64,000 bases of DNA, from the NCBI GenBank assembly GCA_947650285.1, contig CANTFL010001439.1, positions 1 to 64,000 on the forward strand. The letters are read 5' to 3'. Under the pieces are notes generated by a model. It was given only the letters and a program-made list of their open reading frames with translations. It was not told the DNA's origin and did not search any database. A program made the translations under genes and the position numbers. Positions 22,661 to 33,592 of this stretch are shown here, piece by piece; the stretch's first letter is position 1, and each line of letters begins with the position of its first letter. The DNA is from Hyaloperonospora brassicae. Taxonomy: Eukaryota; Oomycota; Peronosporomycetes; Peronosporales; Peronosporaceae.

Positions 22661-23051
22661 TGTAACGGGGCAGCCCGTTACATGAAATTGTCACTTTAAG
22701 GAAAGTGACAATAAAGAATATAAAGATGGATATTCTTTAAACAATAGCACCAAAGCGGTGATATTGAAGGGTCGACCAAAGAGTCTGTTCATTGGTTGAT
22801 ATCGTGATGATATCAACCCACCAATCGCCGCAAGACGCGCGCAATGAGTGGTGACGAGACGTCACCATACACTCAGTTAGATTAGCATAATTGACTTAAG
22901 TCAAACAGAGAGACAGTAGTTAAAAGACTTAATTATATTGATATAACAGTTCTGCTTTTACCTTACCTACGCTTCCTCGCTTGCCACGTGTACGTCTGTC
23001 AAGGCACCGAAACCCTTGCGTTAAGTTCACGCAAGGGTGTGCCCCGTTACA
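22661..23051 (+). repeat. Element A 3' LTR
   Basis: 391 bp, same ends as the 5' LTR but with roughly 25-30 differences spread over it. In its left half it matches B better than the 5' LTR does; in its right half it matches B worse. One hairpin arm has decayed (CAATAGCACC near 22742). Confidence 0.93.
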
Positions 23052-23461
23052 GTAGGGGTTCAATAACATCGCGACTCCACATTTAGCGCGCTCTAAATCG
23101 GTCCACAACGAGCGTCCGCGCAGGTGCACAAATCTTCAGCAGGAAGAGTAAAGCTTTTTTATAGTATCGAATTACCAATAGTGACTCGCGTTTCCTGTGA
23201 AAGAACCAAATTGATGGTCCCCCTAGATTTGCTCTGTCGGAAGTGACTACACCAAGATGAGAAGTGTTCCGAATGCTTGGAAAATCCCGCGACATTCTTC
23301 AAATCGAGACTGATGCTGTTGTTGCGCGGCTGACGGGACTCTTTCAACAGAAGTCGAAGACGACGTTGAGGCACGCTCCAAATCGTCGCACCCCCTAACT
23401 CATCCGAGACGCCTTCAGTACTGTGTTTCCTGCAGTGAACGATCGCGAGCGATAAGGCCAA
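23052..23461 (-). pseudogene. LINE endonuclease, N-terminal part
   Basis: On the minus strand a frame reads SLDLKNVAGFSKHSEHF, then INLVLSQETRVT (the catalytic Glu strand of APE-type endonucleases). In another frame AKCGVAMLLNPY follows, ending exactly at the TSD next to element A. The next residues, VPWSEAHW, appear on the other side of A at 15054. Frameshifts show decay. Confidence 0.75.
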
Positions 23462-26400
23462 GCGCCGGTTGCCAGTCGGCAGGTTTGCAGAAAATGCCGA
23501 CGAACGCCGCGCGCACCTCGGTGGAGAGGCGATATAGCACAGCTTTCGTTTGCGGCATTACCACGTTTTCCTCAATCTCAATGGGTGCGAGAATTGGTAG
23601 CAAAACGCATAGAACATTGAGGACACCTCCAATGATCCGACTCACCAAGCGGTTCGACGACTGTCGAGCACAAACAATCAGGCTGGATTTTGCCAAATCG
23701 TCTCCTACGGTGAATATTGTCCGTCTTTCTCCATCGTATTTGACCGGTTTGCCCATCTGTCGTGGCGGCCCAACCCGTGCACATATCGCAAAGGTTTGAA
23801 TCGGCGTGTGTGGTATGGAGCCGAATCACAGCCAGTTGAAATTCACTGTTGATGGCATGTCAGAAGGAACGCAAGGTTTAATTCGGCATCGAGGCGAGAA
23901 AAGCAATTGCATGAGGTAGACCAGGTACGAGACTCGCCAATTACAGGGCACACGTGTTTACCCACGTCACTATCCCTTTGGTCCAACTGGCATAGTAGTC
24001 GGTAGTTTTACAACAGCTTTGAGCTGGATGACTTATGCGCGAATCGCAGCCGTGTTCGCTGAAAGGTGGTTCATGCTCTCCGTCTCAGCAGCAGCAGCCG
24101 CTGCAAATGCAATGTCTGGAACTTTGCGCATCCTCGTTGCGCGAACGTAGGCCATTGAAGACCAGACCGCTACCGTCGAACATAGGTCGCCCATACCAGC
24201 ATCAGGACGTTCTGGCGAGACAGAAGCGCCTGTTTCGGAGTCTTCGAGTACTCCAGACGAAGCCTTGAGCTCTTCCTCGATCGCCTTGGCCAGGTTCGCT
24301 GGAATATGTACAATAGCGGCACGAAAGGCGGAGTTACAGCCTCTTCATTCAGATCATGGAAGCACATGGTGTCACCAGGCGCATCCGTGCTCTACACTAT
24401 CCCAACATCGAGATCGTGTGACTGCTGCCTGCCCGCTTAACCCCTGATGCATGTCGGCAGCTGGTCCGCTGGTCCCGTTGATAGAGGATCCGCCGCGAAC
24501 GACAACGTGCGAGGTGGTGGTTCTGGCTGCTCACATGTGATACCCCGTTCGCGGCGAATGTAAGAGGCTAACAATCGTTGAATCATGGACCGACTCCGCT
24601 CTCTACATCTTCCCACCAGTGCAGCAGACAACTCGTGGGGCGTTTTATCCTCTCGCGGAGCCTTGACTTCAAGAACGCGCTTCTTTTTCGGTGTAATCCT
24701 TGTTAACCGGCGGGTCCAAGTTTTGAGTATTTTCGCTGCGGTCGTTGCTCCTATGTTCGCTCGGTTCGCCAATGCACCCGCGGCACGGTATTTGTACTCC
24801 AAACGCTGCAATTCTCCACTGTGGTCGTCGAGATAGGCAGGGTCCTCATGATTCTGGGTCTCACTAGGAATAACTTATTCGAGGGCTCACGAATGAGCCT
24901 CGAAAAAGTGCCTGTTCGGTATCTGTCTCGCGCTGCTTCTCTGCGGCTGCACAAGTAATTCATCGGCCTCTTTTTGAGCGGCCACTACGTTAAATCGAGG
25001 TGACTCAAGCGCCTTCCCCTTTCATGCCTTAATGAGAAGAGACGAGTCGGTCCCCGGAGCATAAATTTGAACCGCGGCAGCAACCTCACGATCTCTACGC
25101 AGTAATTGATCCAGTTCCCGAATAGCTTGCGGGCGCTGATCAATCACCTTGATGACGGCAGAGGGCGTTGGCGCATATTGGGCAATTTTCGTAATGCCCT
25201 TGGGACGTCCTGTGGTCTTAGCCGGCTCAGATGCATTTTTTTGCTGGGACCGTGGTCGCAGAACTTTTCTGGGAAGTATCCGTCGACTTCGGAAGAGGCG
25301 ACTTTCGTAAATCGTTAATCTTGGCGGACTGCGAATGAGAGGTTGGTGGCACTGAAGGTTCCGCCGCTGTGGTGAACCGCTCCACCGGGGAAGCACATCC
25401 TGCTTTTTCTTGTTAGCATCAGGGTCAAACCACTCGGTCGTCGACATTCCACTGACGCGAGTAGCGCCGCCACGAGGGACCTGGCCTACCACGACCGGAG
25501 ACGATGTGGTATCGCCCGAGTGGGTATCACGAGGTGGTGCCTGCGAGACTGTACTCGACAGGGGAGCCTCGTCGCCATCCGCTTTCATCTTCGCCGTGGT
25601 CGCCACCAAAGTGTCCGCCATTCCAGAGACATGCTGTATGCAACCGGCAACGTCCAAGTGGTTCAAAGTCAATCCACTGGTGTGAGGTGGATCAATTGGA
25701 ACACCGGTGAACTCGCGGTGGCACTGATCGTGAAAAGCGCTTTTGCGCACGACGCACTTGGAATTCGAGTAAGAAGGCGAGTAGCAGGTGAAACAGGGAA
25801 CGCGTTGGAAGTGACGAAAATGGTGGGGAAAGATCTACACGTTGGAGACTGCGATGTGCGTAACCAGCTTGAGCTGTTCGGGACATGATACCGTGTCGAA
25901 AGTCGCCACAAAATGTTTTGAATCATAAACCTCCGAACCGAGGGAGCACCTACGAGTTATGGATGTCACCGCACAGGACACACTGGACGCCAGAATCGCT
26001 TGAACCATGCTTGTTTCCACTCCAATGACCAGGACTAGGACGTGATGGCGCAATTGATGTCTACCGGGCGACGTAGCAGGTGGCAATGGAGTAGTGATGT
26101 TGCTGCGCTATATTGTAGCCGGACGCAATAGCTGAAGACGCTTACCGCGAACTAAAATTGTCTTAGCATGCCAGCTCGCAGCAGCTGCTTGATCCGGCAT
26201 AATGAAAGTCAGGCGCCTCGTGTCGGCGTCGTAACTCGTCCGCTTGGCACCCTTGACCAGTTACCGACTCATGACATCTGGTCCCGTCTCTTCTACGTGT
26301 CGTTCCAAGAGTTGGAGAAGAAACGTCTTCTCCGCGATAAATTAAGGCATACGCACATATGGAGGATCCATCGCAGCAACCTTCCCTTCGAGGTACGCTT

Positions 26401-26632
26401 CGAAATAATCAAGCATCATCACCCTTGTAGCCCGCGGGTGTTTACAGACAAGAAACCCAGGCAAAGACGGCAGCGCGATACCCCTCATCATCCATACCGC
26501 TAGATCTAACTCCTCAAGCGGAATCATTGGACGCCTACCATCGTCCGCCTTCTCAACCCACGCCCTGGTGGCCGCGCGGAGTAGGACCGCCCTTGCGATC
26601 CTGAGGAGCACCGACCGTCGCAACACCATTGG
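23462..26632 (-). mobile_element. Probable LINE 5' region and ORF1, decayed
   Basis: Minus-strand frames 23756-23415, 24811-24437 (basic, RGITCEQPEPPPRTL) and 25750-25022 (242 codons, basic and Pro-rich) precede the endonuclease in LINE order. Near 25800, in a shifted frame, a Cys-rich stretch (PCFTC, then SKCVV and FHDQCH) could be an ORF1 zinc-binding part. No RNA-binding fold can be named with confidence. The 5' end is not visible; a solo LTR begins at 26633. Confidence 0.45.
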
Positions 26633-27102
26633 TGTAACGGGGCTGCCTCTTGCTCAAATAACTGAGCAAGGCCTTGTATTGATTACAATACAAGGGTGCG
26701 GCCGCCCGACGTCACGTACACGTGGCGTGAGGAAGCGCAACTAATGTAACACAGAACCCGAAATCTCGGTCTTGGTGGAAAAGTAAAACTTTTATTGAAT
26801 ATAGATTTGTTTCTTGCTAAATCATATTTCGTCTTAATCTAACTATTTTTAACTACTGTCTCATATGTGGGTCTTCTGTCCACCACCCATGGCGCGCGTC
26901 TAGCAGCGATTGATGGTTAACTTGCTTGATGTACACGGTACATCAACCAAGAAGTGGACCCCTCCACGGATATTACCCTTAGAGGTAATATTCCGACAAC
27001 ATCGCTTTTCACGAGTGATGTTGATTAAATATTATCAAAAAGATAATATTCAAAAGTGGTACTTTCGTACCAATTTTAATGTAACGGGCTCACCTCGTTA
27101 CA
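26633..27102 (-). repeat. Solo LTR related to the A/B family, inverted
   Basis: 470 bp starting TGTAACGGGGC and ending CTCGTTACA. It is related to 8590-9053 (shared ACATCAACCAAGAAG and AATATTACC blocks) and, more distantly, to the A/B LTRs. Perfect hairpins: 26649-26656/26663-26670, 26672-26681/26686-26695, 27028-27036/27042-27050. Flanks ATTGG and GATGG are not a clean TSD. Confidence 0.75.
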
Positions 27103-27165
27103 GATGGCGGAGAACGGGCGGGCAACGTTGACCGGAGTATCTTGATGATAGTCGGCAATGTCAGA

Positions 27166-27251
27166 TCGGCAAATTTCGCCCGAACTCGGTCGGCGAACTT
27201 CGTTCGAATCCGGTCGGCGTTTTTCGCCCGAGTCCGGTAGGCGAAATTCGT
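27166..27251. repeat. 24-bp tandem repeat, about 3.5 units
   Basis: Units at 27166-27189, 27190-27213, 27214-27237 and a partial unit to 27251, sharing TCGGC...TTCG(C/T)(C/T)CGA...CGG. The 24-bp period keeps frame: on the minus strand it reads as eight-residue units such as FADRVRAK and NADRIRTK. Confidence 0.75.
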
Positions 27252-27606
27252 CGAGCCCCTGCCTGAGAAACTAGTCGAGTCCCGTAAGGTGACAATCGCC
27301 GAGTTCCAATTGGCTGATATCGTCGGAGACGTGGTGCTCGACGAGTCCGCTGACCGCAGCCGCGTAGGAAAGCCGTCCGGCTGTCGCCTTAGGTACGAGG
27401 CCCGGACCATCTGGTCCGTGCCCTTCGGTACCAGCACCCGGACAAATAAGTGAAGACTCTGTAAGAGTGTAGTAGTGCACTTGGTGCAAATTATGTGGAA
27501 GTAAAGTGAATATATTGTGTGTTAAAGACTTGCTTCCTACAACACTACGATATGTGTGACCAGAGAAGGAAACTACAACTTTACCATGTCAAGTCTCATG
27601 TGGTGA

Positions 27607-27685
27607 CCGTCTCTCCCTGTCCCATGTGACATCCTGTCACATGACGTCCGTCTCTCTTGTCCCATCTGTCATTCTGTCACATCAT
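27607..27685. repeat. ~40-bp imperfect tandem repeat, two units
   Basis: Both units contain CCGTCTCTC, TGTCCCAT and CTGTCACAT in the same order. Confidence 0.6.
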
Positions 27686-29392
27686 CAGCCAATCAGGTGA
27701 GGTCGCACTTACCTGTACCAGGTCTTGCGCATGGCCTGCACAACCTTCTTGACTCGTCAGAAAGAGTATATTCTAACAGACTCACGTCCACCCCCATTCG
27801 ACCCCAGCTCCATGTCAATTCCCTGTGTAGGGTGCCCCGACAAGTGCGCACCGCGCCTACCGAACGGGGGATCCGCAGCGCTGGGCATGGATATGCCGTC
27901 GGCAGTGCGCGAGAAGTGATGGCACTCTTCCTCGTGCCACGATGATGCGTCTGCGTACAAAGTTGCAAACCTGAAAATAATACACGACGCCTGATGATTT
28001 GAGCTGCATGGGCGACGCCGGCACCTTGTGCGAGTCGGCGCTTTGTACGGATCTTGTTACCGTGAATGACGGCTCTTCAGGCTGCCTGGCGACTGTGATT
28101 TGGCACATCAGTAGCCGTGATCCTTGTCTCGGCGTGCCGGCCTGCCATATCCCCACTTTGCTGTCGCTTGGAGTATCCGCATGACAGTTTCCCAGCATTC
28201 GTCGACACAGTCTTCGATGGTGATGTCCACACGTAGAAACGTTACCCTATCTCGCTAGATCACAAGCCATTCGTTCACGTGCTGCTCAATCAATATATGA
28301 CCGCAGTTGCTTCCAGACGGGGCGTGTACTCTCATCTCATCAACCGAATTGCTCCGAAGACAATCCTTGACTACCGCCGATAGCTCATACGCCTGTCCGC
28401 GTGCATCAGGTACGACCAAGCAAAGCAGACGTCGTAGCTCTCAGCGGTTACCCGTCCCATGACGTATCAGGGTTGACCAGCAGATTATGCGCACGGGCAA
28501 GCAAGCTCAGAAAACGCGTCCATACCCTGCTTCGCTTCAAGGCATCACCATAGCATACGACCACGTGGGTCCGTTCCTGCCCCATGAAACGAAGGTCCAG
28601 TTGCCTCACCGACCCATGCGAGATGAACCAGAGCTGGTACTCCTTGCGCTTATGCTTGGGAGCCCGTATCGTTGTTCGCGCCTCGTGTCATGCTGCAGCC
28701 TGTTAAGCACTCTCCCGCGCTGTCTGCCAGAGCTTCTGAACAAGTAAGAGCCATACTCGATCCTTTCACTCCGCGATACGGTTGCCGCTTGTAGCCAAAA
28801 GAACGTAAGGATTCGCCTGTGGAGTTAGGCACGCGCCGTGATAACCATGGATCAGCGGGTAGATCAGCGGTTCAGATCGAATACGATACCGCGACCCGAC
28901 TCCGCCCACATGAATTCTCTGATGCTGCCCGTTGCAATGGCTTTCACGAGTGGCATTGATCGGGTGCGAAGGTAGCGCTGGAGCAGACTCTGTCAACAGC
29001 TGGACTCTGCCGCCAATGTCCGACCCCGGCGCAGTGATCAATTTGCTCGTCCCTAGTCGCGCATCTTGGCTTGTTGATGGGTGGCTGCTCAGTTTCTGAC
29101 AGCGGTAAGCCAGATCTTTCGCAGGCTCCTGCGCCGTCAAAGTGTTGCACTCGTGATCAAGTCTCTGGAGGTTGTTTGCCCGAGAGCACGTGAGCCAAGA
29201 CACTTTCTTTTCTGCTGTCGCCGCACGAAGGTGCCGAGGAAGTGGCTATCCGATCCATCCACCCGTTCCGCTAGAGTAGACCTGCTGATTGTCGTTGAGG
29301 TGTCCGAATTCAGTAGAGTCGGTAACCGATAGCCACAGACGACTGAGCGCAGAACGCGACAGTGATATCGACGAGAGGGCGAACAACCAACA

Positions 29393-31625
29393 TGTGGCGT
29401 GCTGTTACTGGTCGTGTGTGCCGTCTGTGCATAGAAAATCGGAGCTGCCGGTGAGCGACAAGCAGAGCGCGACACTCGACCAGATATTTTAGACTACAGT
29501 GGACACCTGTGACATGCAATCGTTTGGCATGGCCTCTACGCTGTGATGCAGCCTACATGTGGTCAGTTGTCGCAGAAAGAGTCTGGCGCTTTGGCGTATA
29601 GGCGAGAGGCTTGCACACAGTCCTGATGTGCGGCCTTGTCCCAGCTACCTCATCGTGCGTTGATCTAGCGCAAAGGAAGTCCCGGCACAGCATGGTGTAC
29701 CCCGAAAGGTGCTGTCTGCCTCGATCAGATCGAACCCATATAACAGACATGATCGTGCCGTGGTCAGTTCGACACTTCTGTAACGGTGTCGGTAGGTATT
29801 TGGCGCGATGGCGCTGACACCTCGATATCTCTTAATCTTTGACTGAAGAGCGAGTATGTATTTCAGCTCCAACGTTGGTGTTTATCAGTCGCTCGTTCTA
29901 CCTGTTGTTGTGGAATATTAAACGTACAGGGCAGATGCTCACGCACCCGTGCAAAGAGTGCGGTCAGACCCTGTTTTTGCACAATCAGCCCACCTGGTCT
30001 CGATGTCACATGGAGTACTCTATCCGTTTAGCGTATGGGCGGAAGGACTGTTCCTGGTCCTGATGGTAGATCGTTGCCCACATTACATGCATTGCCTCGA
30101 CTGTGACCGAGAAACACAAAAGGCGACGACACATCGTCACGTCGACTCGAACGGTGCGCTCCTCGATTTTCGATAAACGTGCACAACAGTGGTATGAACC
30201 CTTCCACATATAGATGGCGGATCTTCGCAGTCACTTGACGCACTGGGAACAACCTCTTCGTGTATTTTGCCTTCCTCCAAAATGGGTTTGTGCGCTGTAG
30301 TAATCCATTGTTCGGTAGTAGCACCTTCGAGGTCCAGTTGCGTCAGATGGTTCAAGCGTGTGCCGAGGAGGCCTATCCAATCTAGCTAAAATGATCGTAG
30401 AGTCGCTGTTGTTGTGTTGAGTACGTATCGCGAGTCAGGTGCACAAACAGACTATACTATATGCGAAGTGAAAAACGAGTCGTAACGCAAAACACTCGCG
30501 GGATCACTCGAACTCGAGTTCGCATAGCCAATTGGTTGCCGATACAAAACCTTGAGCTTGTTTATGTGATGCAACTATGGTGTCTACGCGACGATGCATG
30601 CTCGCTTTGTGTTATGTAACTTGTACATATGCCCCATCCTGTCGCTGGATCTGCGCTTTCGAATGGTTGTTCTGGCTCTTCATGGTCGCTATTAATTAGA
30701 GCCGGCTGGAATGCACGCTCGCGGATTGGTCCGATCACGACCCAGTAATACTGACTATATGTGCGCAACGCTGGATCAGTCATGCGGTATTACTTGTCCT
30801 TTACACTGTATAGCTCGCGGTTCATGTCCCTGTCATGTCACTCAATTTCGATTGCTTGTGCGGCGGTCCTGTTGACTTCCAAGCAAGGCTTTCATGCTAG
30901 ATCATTCATCCATTTGCCAAGCCAAGCTCACTGCAGTCCGCCCCGCACCCTCGCCAAGATGAACATCCGGACCGCCTTGTTGATCGTGACCTCTTTCGTT
31001 GCCTTCGGTTCTGCTTCAAGCCATGGAGGTTCTATTGACATAGCATGCGTTTGCCCTAGCCAAGGTCCGTGTGGCAAAGACAATATTGCATGCTGCAGTC
31101 CCTCCGAATGCCTCTCGCGTGCGAAACCCATCTCGAAGCGTGAATGACCTTCCCGCTGAGTCATTGGTGCTCTAGAAGTCCACGCTTATAGCAGCATAGC
31201 AGTGAGAGGTAGCTTGCGTGCAGTAAATCATAAACAATCGTCACTGCGCCAACCTTCACGTGTTTCCATTGTTTGTTTTGTGTATCGCTATCGATTTGTC
31301 AACTCACTTTTGTTTGTCACTCGACAAATTCAGATGAAACGGACTCGTGCTCCACGGCACTGTCGTGACCCGTAGTGTCGTGAGCCGAATGAAAAAGGCA
31401 AGGCGAATTTATCCCGCCCACGGTTGACCAAAGGCGTGTACAGCAGTAGTTTTGCTCGAAGGTATACGGAACGGGTACATAGTGGCGTCGCAGTAACACC
31501 CATCTCTTCGACGGTGATTCGCGTGCCCTAAACAGTCAAGGTCGCACGAAGAACGTCGACATCAGCAATTGGTGTCTGTCAGCTATCAAATCGATGCGTG
31601 AGGAAGGATCAACGGTTCGTACTTC
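29393..31625. repeat. Right copy of the ~2.25 kb duplicated block
   Basis: Direct repeat of 1-2262. It keeps the uninterrupted site AACGGTTCGTACTTC (31611-31625), where the left copy carries a Ty3 insertion at TTCGT. It contains the intact version of the Cys-rich secreted gene. Similarity to the left copy stops about 5-10 bp after the insertion site. Confidence 0.9.
30959..31147 (+). CDS. Small secreted Cys-rich protein, 62 aa, candidate effector
   Basis: A 62-residue protein. Residues 1-20 form a signal peptide (basic MNIR start, hydrophobic core LLIVTSFVAF, small residues before the likely cut after SAS). The mature part of about 40 residues has six Cys at 30, 32, 38, 45, 46 and 51, with an adjacent CC pair, and ends with a basic SKRE tail. 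This fits the apoplastic small Cys-rich proteins common in plant-associated oomycetes; no named family is recognised and no RxLR motif is present. The start is the first Met before a good signal peptide and is conserved in the other copy. The longer upstream open frame is not needed. The paralogue at 1567 is stopped at codon 36. Confidence 0.75.
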   Translation: MNIRTALLIVTSFVAFGSASSHGGSIDIACVCPSQGPCGKDNIACCSPSECLSRAKPISKRE

Positions 31626-33070
31626 TAGAAAGTACTAGTATATAATAGCAGAACGTAGATGGCGGCTAGACTGCAAGTATAACATAACAAATGAATGAGC
31701 TCACGTTTTGAGCAAAGGAATGTCAGCTTTATTGGGCAGTCATCATTCAGCATGTGTGCCATCGAGTATATGTACGATTGTTGTTGCGCTTCGAGCTGCA
31801 CGCCTCCCTTAGGTGAATGGTTTGGCGCTATTTCGTGTCACAAGCCGATGCTCTACAGATTCGCTAAGCAGCCTGAGCTAAATAGACGTGTGGAGTCTGT
31901 GTCTTCCTCTGGTACGAAGGCCACAGCAGCCCCGCAGCATCTTGTGTTGTTTCGAATCTCTTTTCGAGTCTCGTCTTTTCTCATCTCCGGTTGGTTACTG
32001 TAACTCGAATTGATGTGTCAACGAAGATCTAAGATCGACATGGGGATAACGGCACACAGCTGCTTGAGTTTAGCTCTCAACTCTTAGCTCGACCTCATTC
32101 TCTTATTCTTCATTCATCGAACTCTGTCTACCTACATCTCCAAAGCGATGAAATGGATAGGAGGTAGCGAAAGCAGTTATGTGTGATTGAGGCAATCAAG
32201 ATGGGTGATAGTCGAAACCTTGGTCCAGACATCAAACGACAAGAGCGTGTCAGTAAGTTGGTGAACGCCGAAGGTGCTGTCGAACCTCACTATCGTCACA
32301 ATTGCACGAATTATGATGTGCACGGCAGTCGTGCCACTGAATGTCGAGATGCTACCGACTACCGTCAGCTGATACTTGACTTTCGTTTGGGGTGAAAGGG
32401 GATGAAGGAGACGTCAACAGAATCATAAAAATGATCGACTGGAATCTGTGGCGCACGCAACTTACTCCCAAAGCCATATTTCGTCAATACAGTGTCGCCT
32501 CTGACTGAGACAAAGGCAGTCAGTAAATCACGTCACGGGCCACTTGGCTTTCGATGCTGCTTAATGGACGACAGCTTTTATTTTCGTAGCGTAGGGCGTA
32601 TCAAGTTTATGAGATATTTGCACAGCCGCTTCTTTTCCTTCGTTCTTGTCCGACATCGCACCAGGTAAGTCGTATTCTTCGTACCAAGGTACGACATGCT
32701 GAGCTATTCTGTCGGTGCTGGACGAGCCACATGACAAGGCAAAGACGTCAGCAAGTCTCGCGTTGCTTGGTGCGTCAGATGGTGTAGGACGAAGTCAGCC
32801 TCCTGATACGAACGAGGAGGTCCTCGCTTGTGTGATGGATTATTATGACCCACAAGACGACAAGAATGAAGCCAAGTACATCACGCAAACAGTGCACACC
32901 CCGGCCGGTCTTGTGGCAGCGTCAAGGGTGCTATTGGTTTAGTGCCTTTCATCTTCAAGCAACTAGCAGATACTGTTGCAGTCTCATTACTATTGGAGCT
33001 AAACCTCCCTCTGAGGCAACGATGTCGATGGCCAGTGTCTTCGGCTACGCGTCGCAAAACATACGTCCAG
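31626..33070 (+). other. Spacer with old retroelement gag remnant
   Basis: At 32303-32344 a plus frame reads CTNYDVHGSRATEC. It has the 14-residue spacing of a CCHC zinc knuckle (C1, x, x, position 4, x4, position 9, x4, C14), but position 4 is Tyr and position 9 is Ser. The frame 32183-32395 around it is basic and could be a decayed gag. A 75-codon frame at 32715-32942 is unrecognised. Element B follows at TCCAG. Confidence 0.4.
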
Positions 33071-33460
33071 TGTAACGGGGCACACCCTTGCGTAACTTAA
33101 CGCAAGGGATTTGGGTGCCCCGACGGACGTACACGTGGCAAGCGAGGAAGCGTAGGTAGGGTAAAAGTAGAACTGTTATATTAATAAATTAAGTCTTTAA
33201 ACTACTGTCTCTTCGTTTGACTTAATTCAATTATACTAATATAACTGCATGTATGGTGACGTCTCGTCACCACTCATTGCGCGCGTCTTGCGGCGATTGG
33301 TGGGTTGATATCATCACGATATCAACCAATGAACAGACCCTTTGGTCGACCCTTCAATATCACCACTTTGGTGATATTGTTTAAAGAATATCCATCTTTA
33401 TATTCTTTATTGTCACTTTCCTTAAAGTGACAATTTCATGTAACGGGCTGCCCCGTTACA
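33071..33460 (-). repeat. Element B LTR (3' in element orientation)
   Basis: 390 bp; identical by eye to 40667-41056. The terminal hairpin reads CCCTTGCGT/ACGCAAGGG with a 6-nt loop. Confidence 0.95.
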
Positions 33461-33472
33461 TCACCCCCCCTT
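33461..33472 (-). promoter_or_regulatory. Element B polypurine tract
   Basis: The minus strand reads AAGGGGGGGTGA next to the 3' LTR, the same as in A. Confidence 0.8.
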
Positions 33473-33592
33473 AAACTGATAGTCACCGTGTGACTATCGA
33501 AAACATGGAGGCCACCCGTTGGCCACCATTGGGACAGGGAGCACTTGTTGGGTCCGGTCGATTCACTTTCCGCTTGACCTCGCATAGTTAAC

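Larger units (their letters stand above)
15068..23051 (+). mobile_element. Element A: Ty3/gypsy retrotransposon with antisense ORF
   Basis: 7984 bp between perfect GTAGG target-site duplications (15063-15067, 23052-23056). Layout: 391-bp LTR, PBS, gag, protease-RT-RNase H, integrase-chromodomain, a 535-codon antisense ORF overlapping the integrase end, polypurine tract, 391-bp LTR. Compared with element B it has lost one base near 16613 and one between 19470 and 19471, which splits the polyprotein into three frames. Its own two LTRs differ at roughly 25-30 sites, so it is an older insertion than B. It lies inside the endonuclease domain of a LINE. Confidence 0.95.
27103..29392. other. Repeat-rich spacer, no confirmed gene
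   Basis: Contains the 24-bp tandem repeat and the 40-bp repeat listed separately. A minus frame at 27437-27090 (115 codons) spans the 24-bp repeat. A minus frame near 29475-29137 has the stretch TLLNSDTSTTISRSTLAERV, which faintly resembles a retroviral protease start, so an old LTR element may underlie 28.7-29.4 kb. I could not confirm this. Confidence 0.35.

Noticed and set aside
15068..23051. CRISPR-like array because of the regular hairpins
   Set aside because: Arms differ from one hairpin to the next, there is no constant repeat, and the sequence codes for gag-pol.
27195..27215. GTTCGAATCC inside the 24-bp repeat, like a tRNA T-arm
   Set aside because: It recurs by the repeat period and no A box, acceptor stem or other arms surround it.
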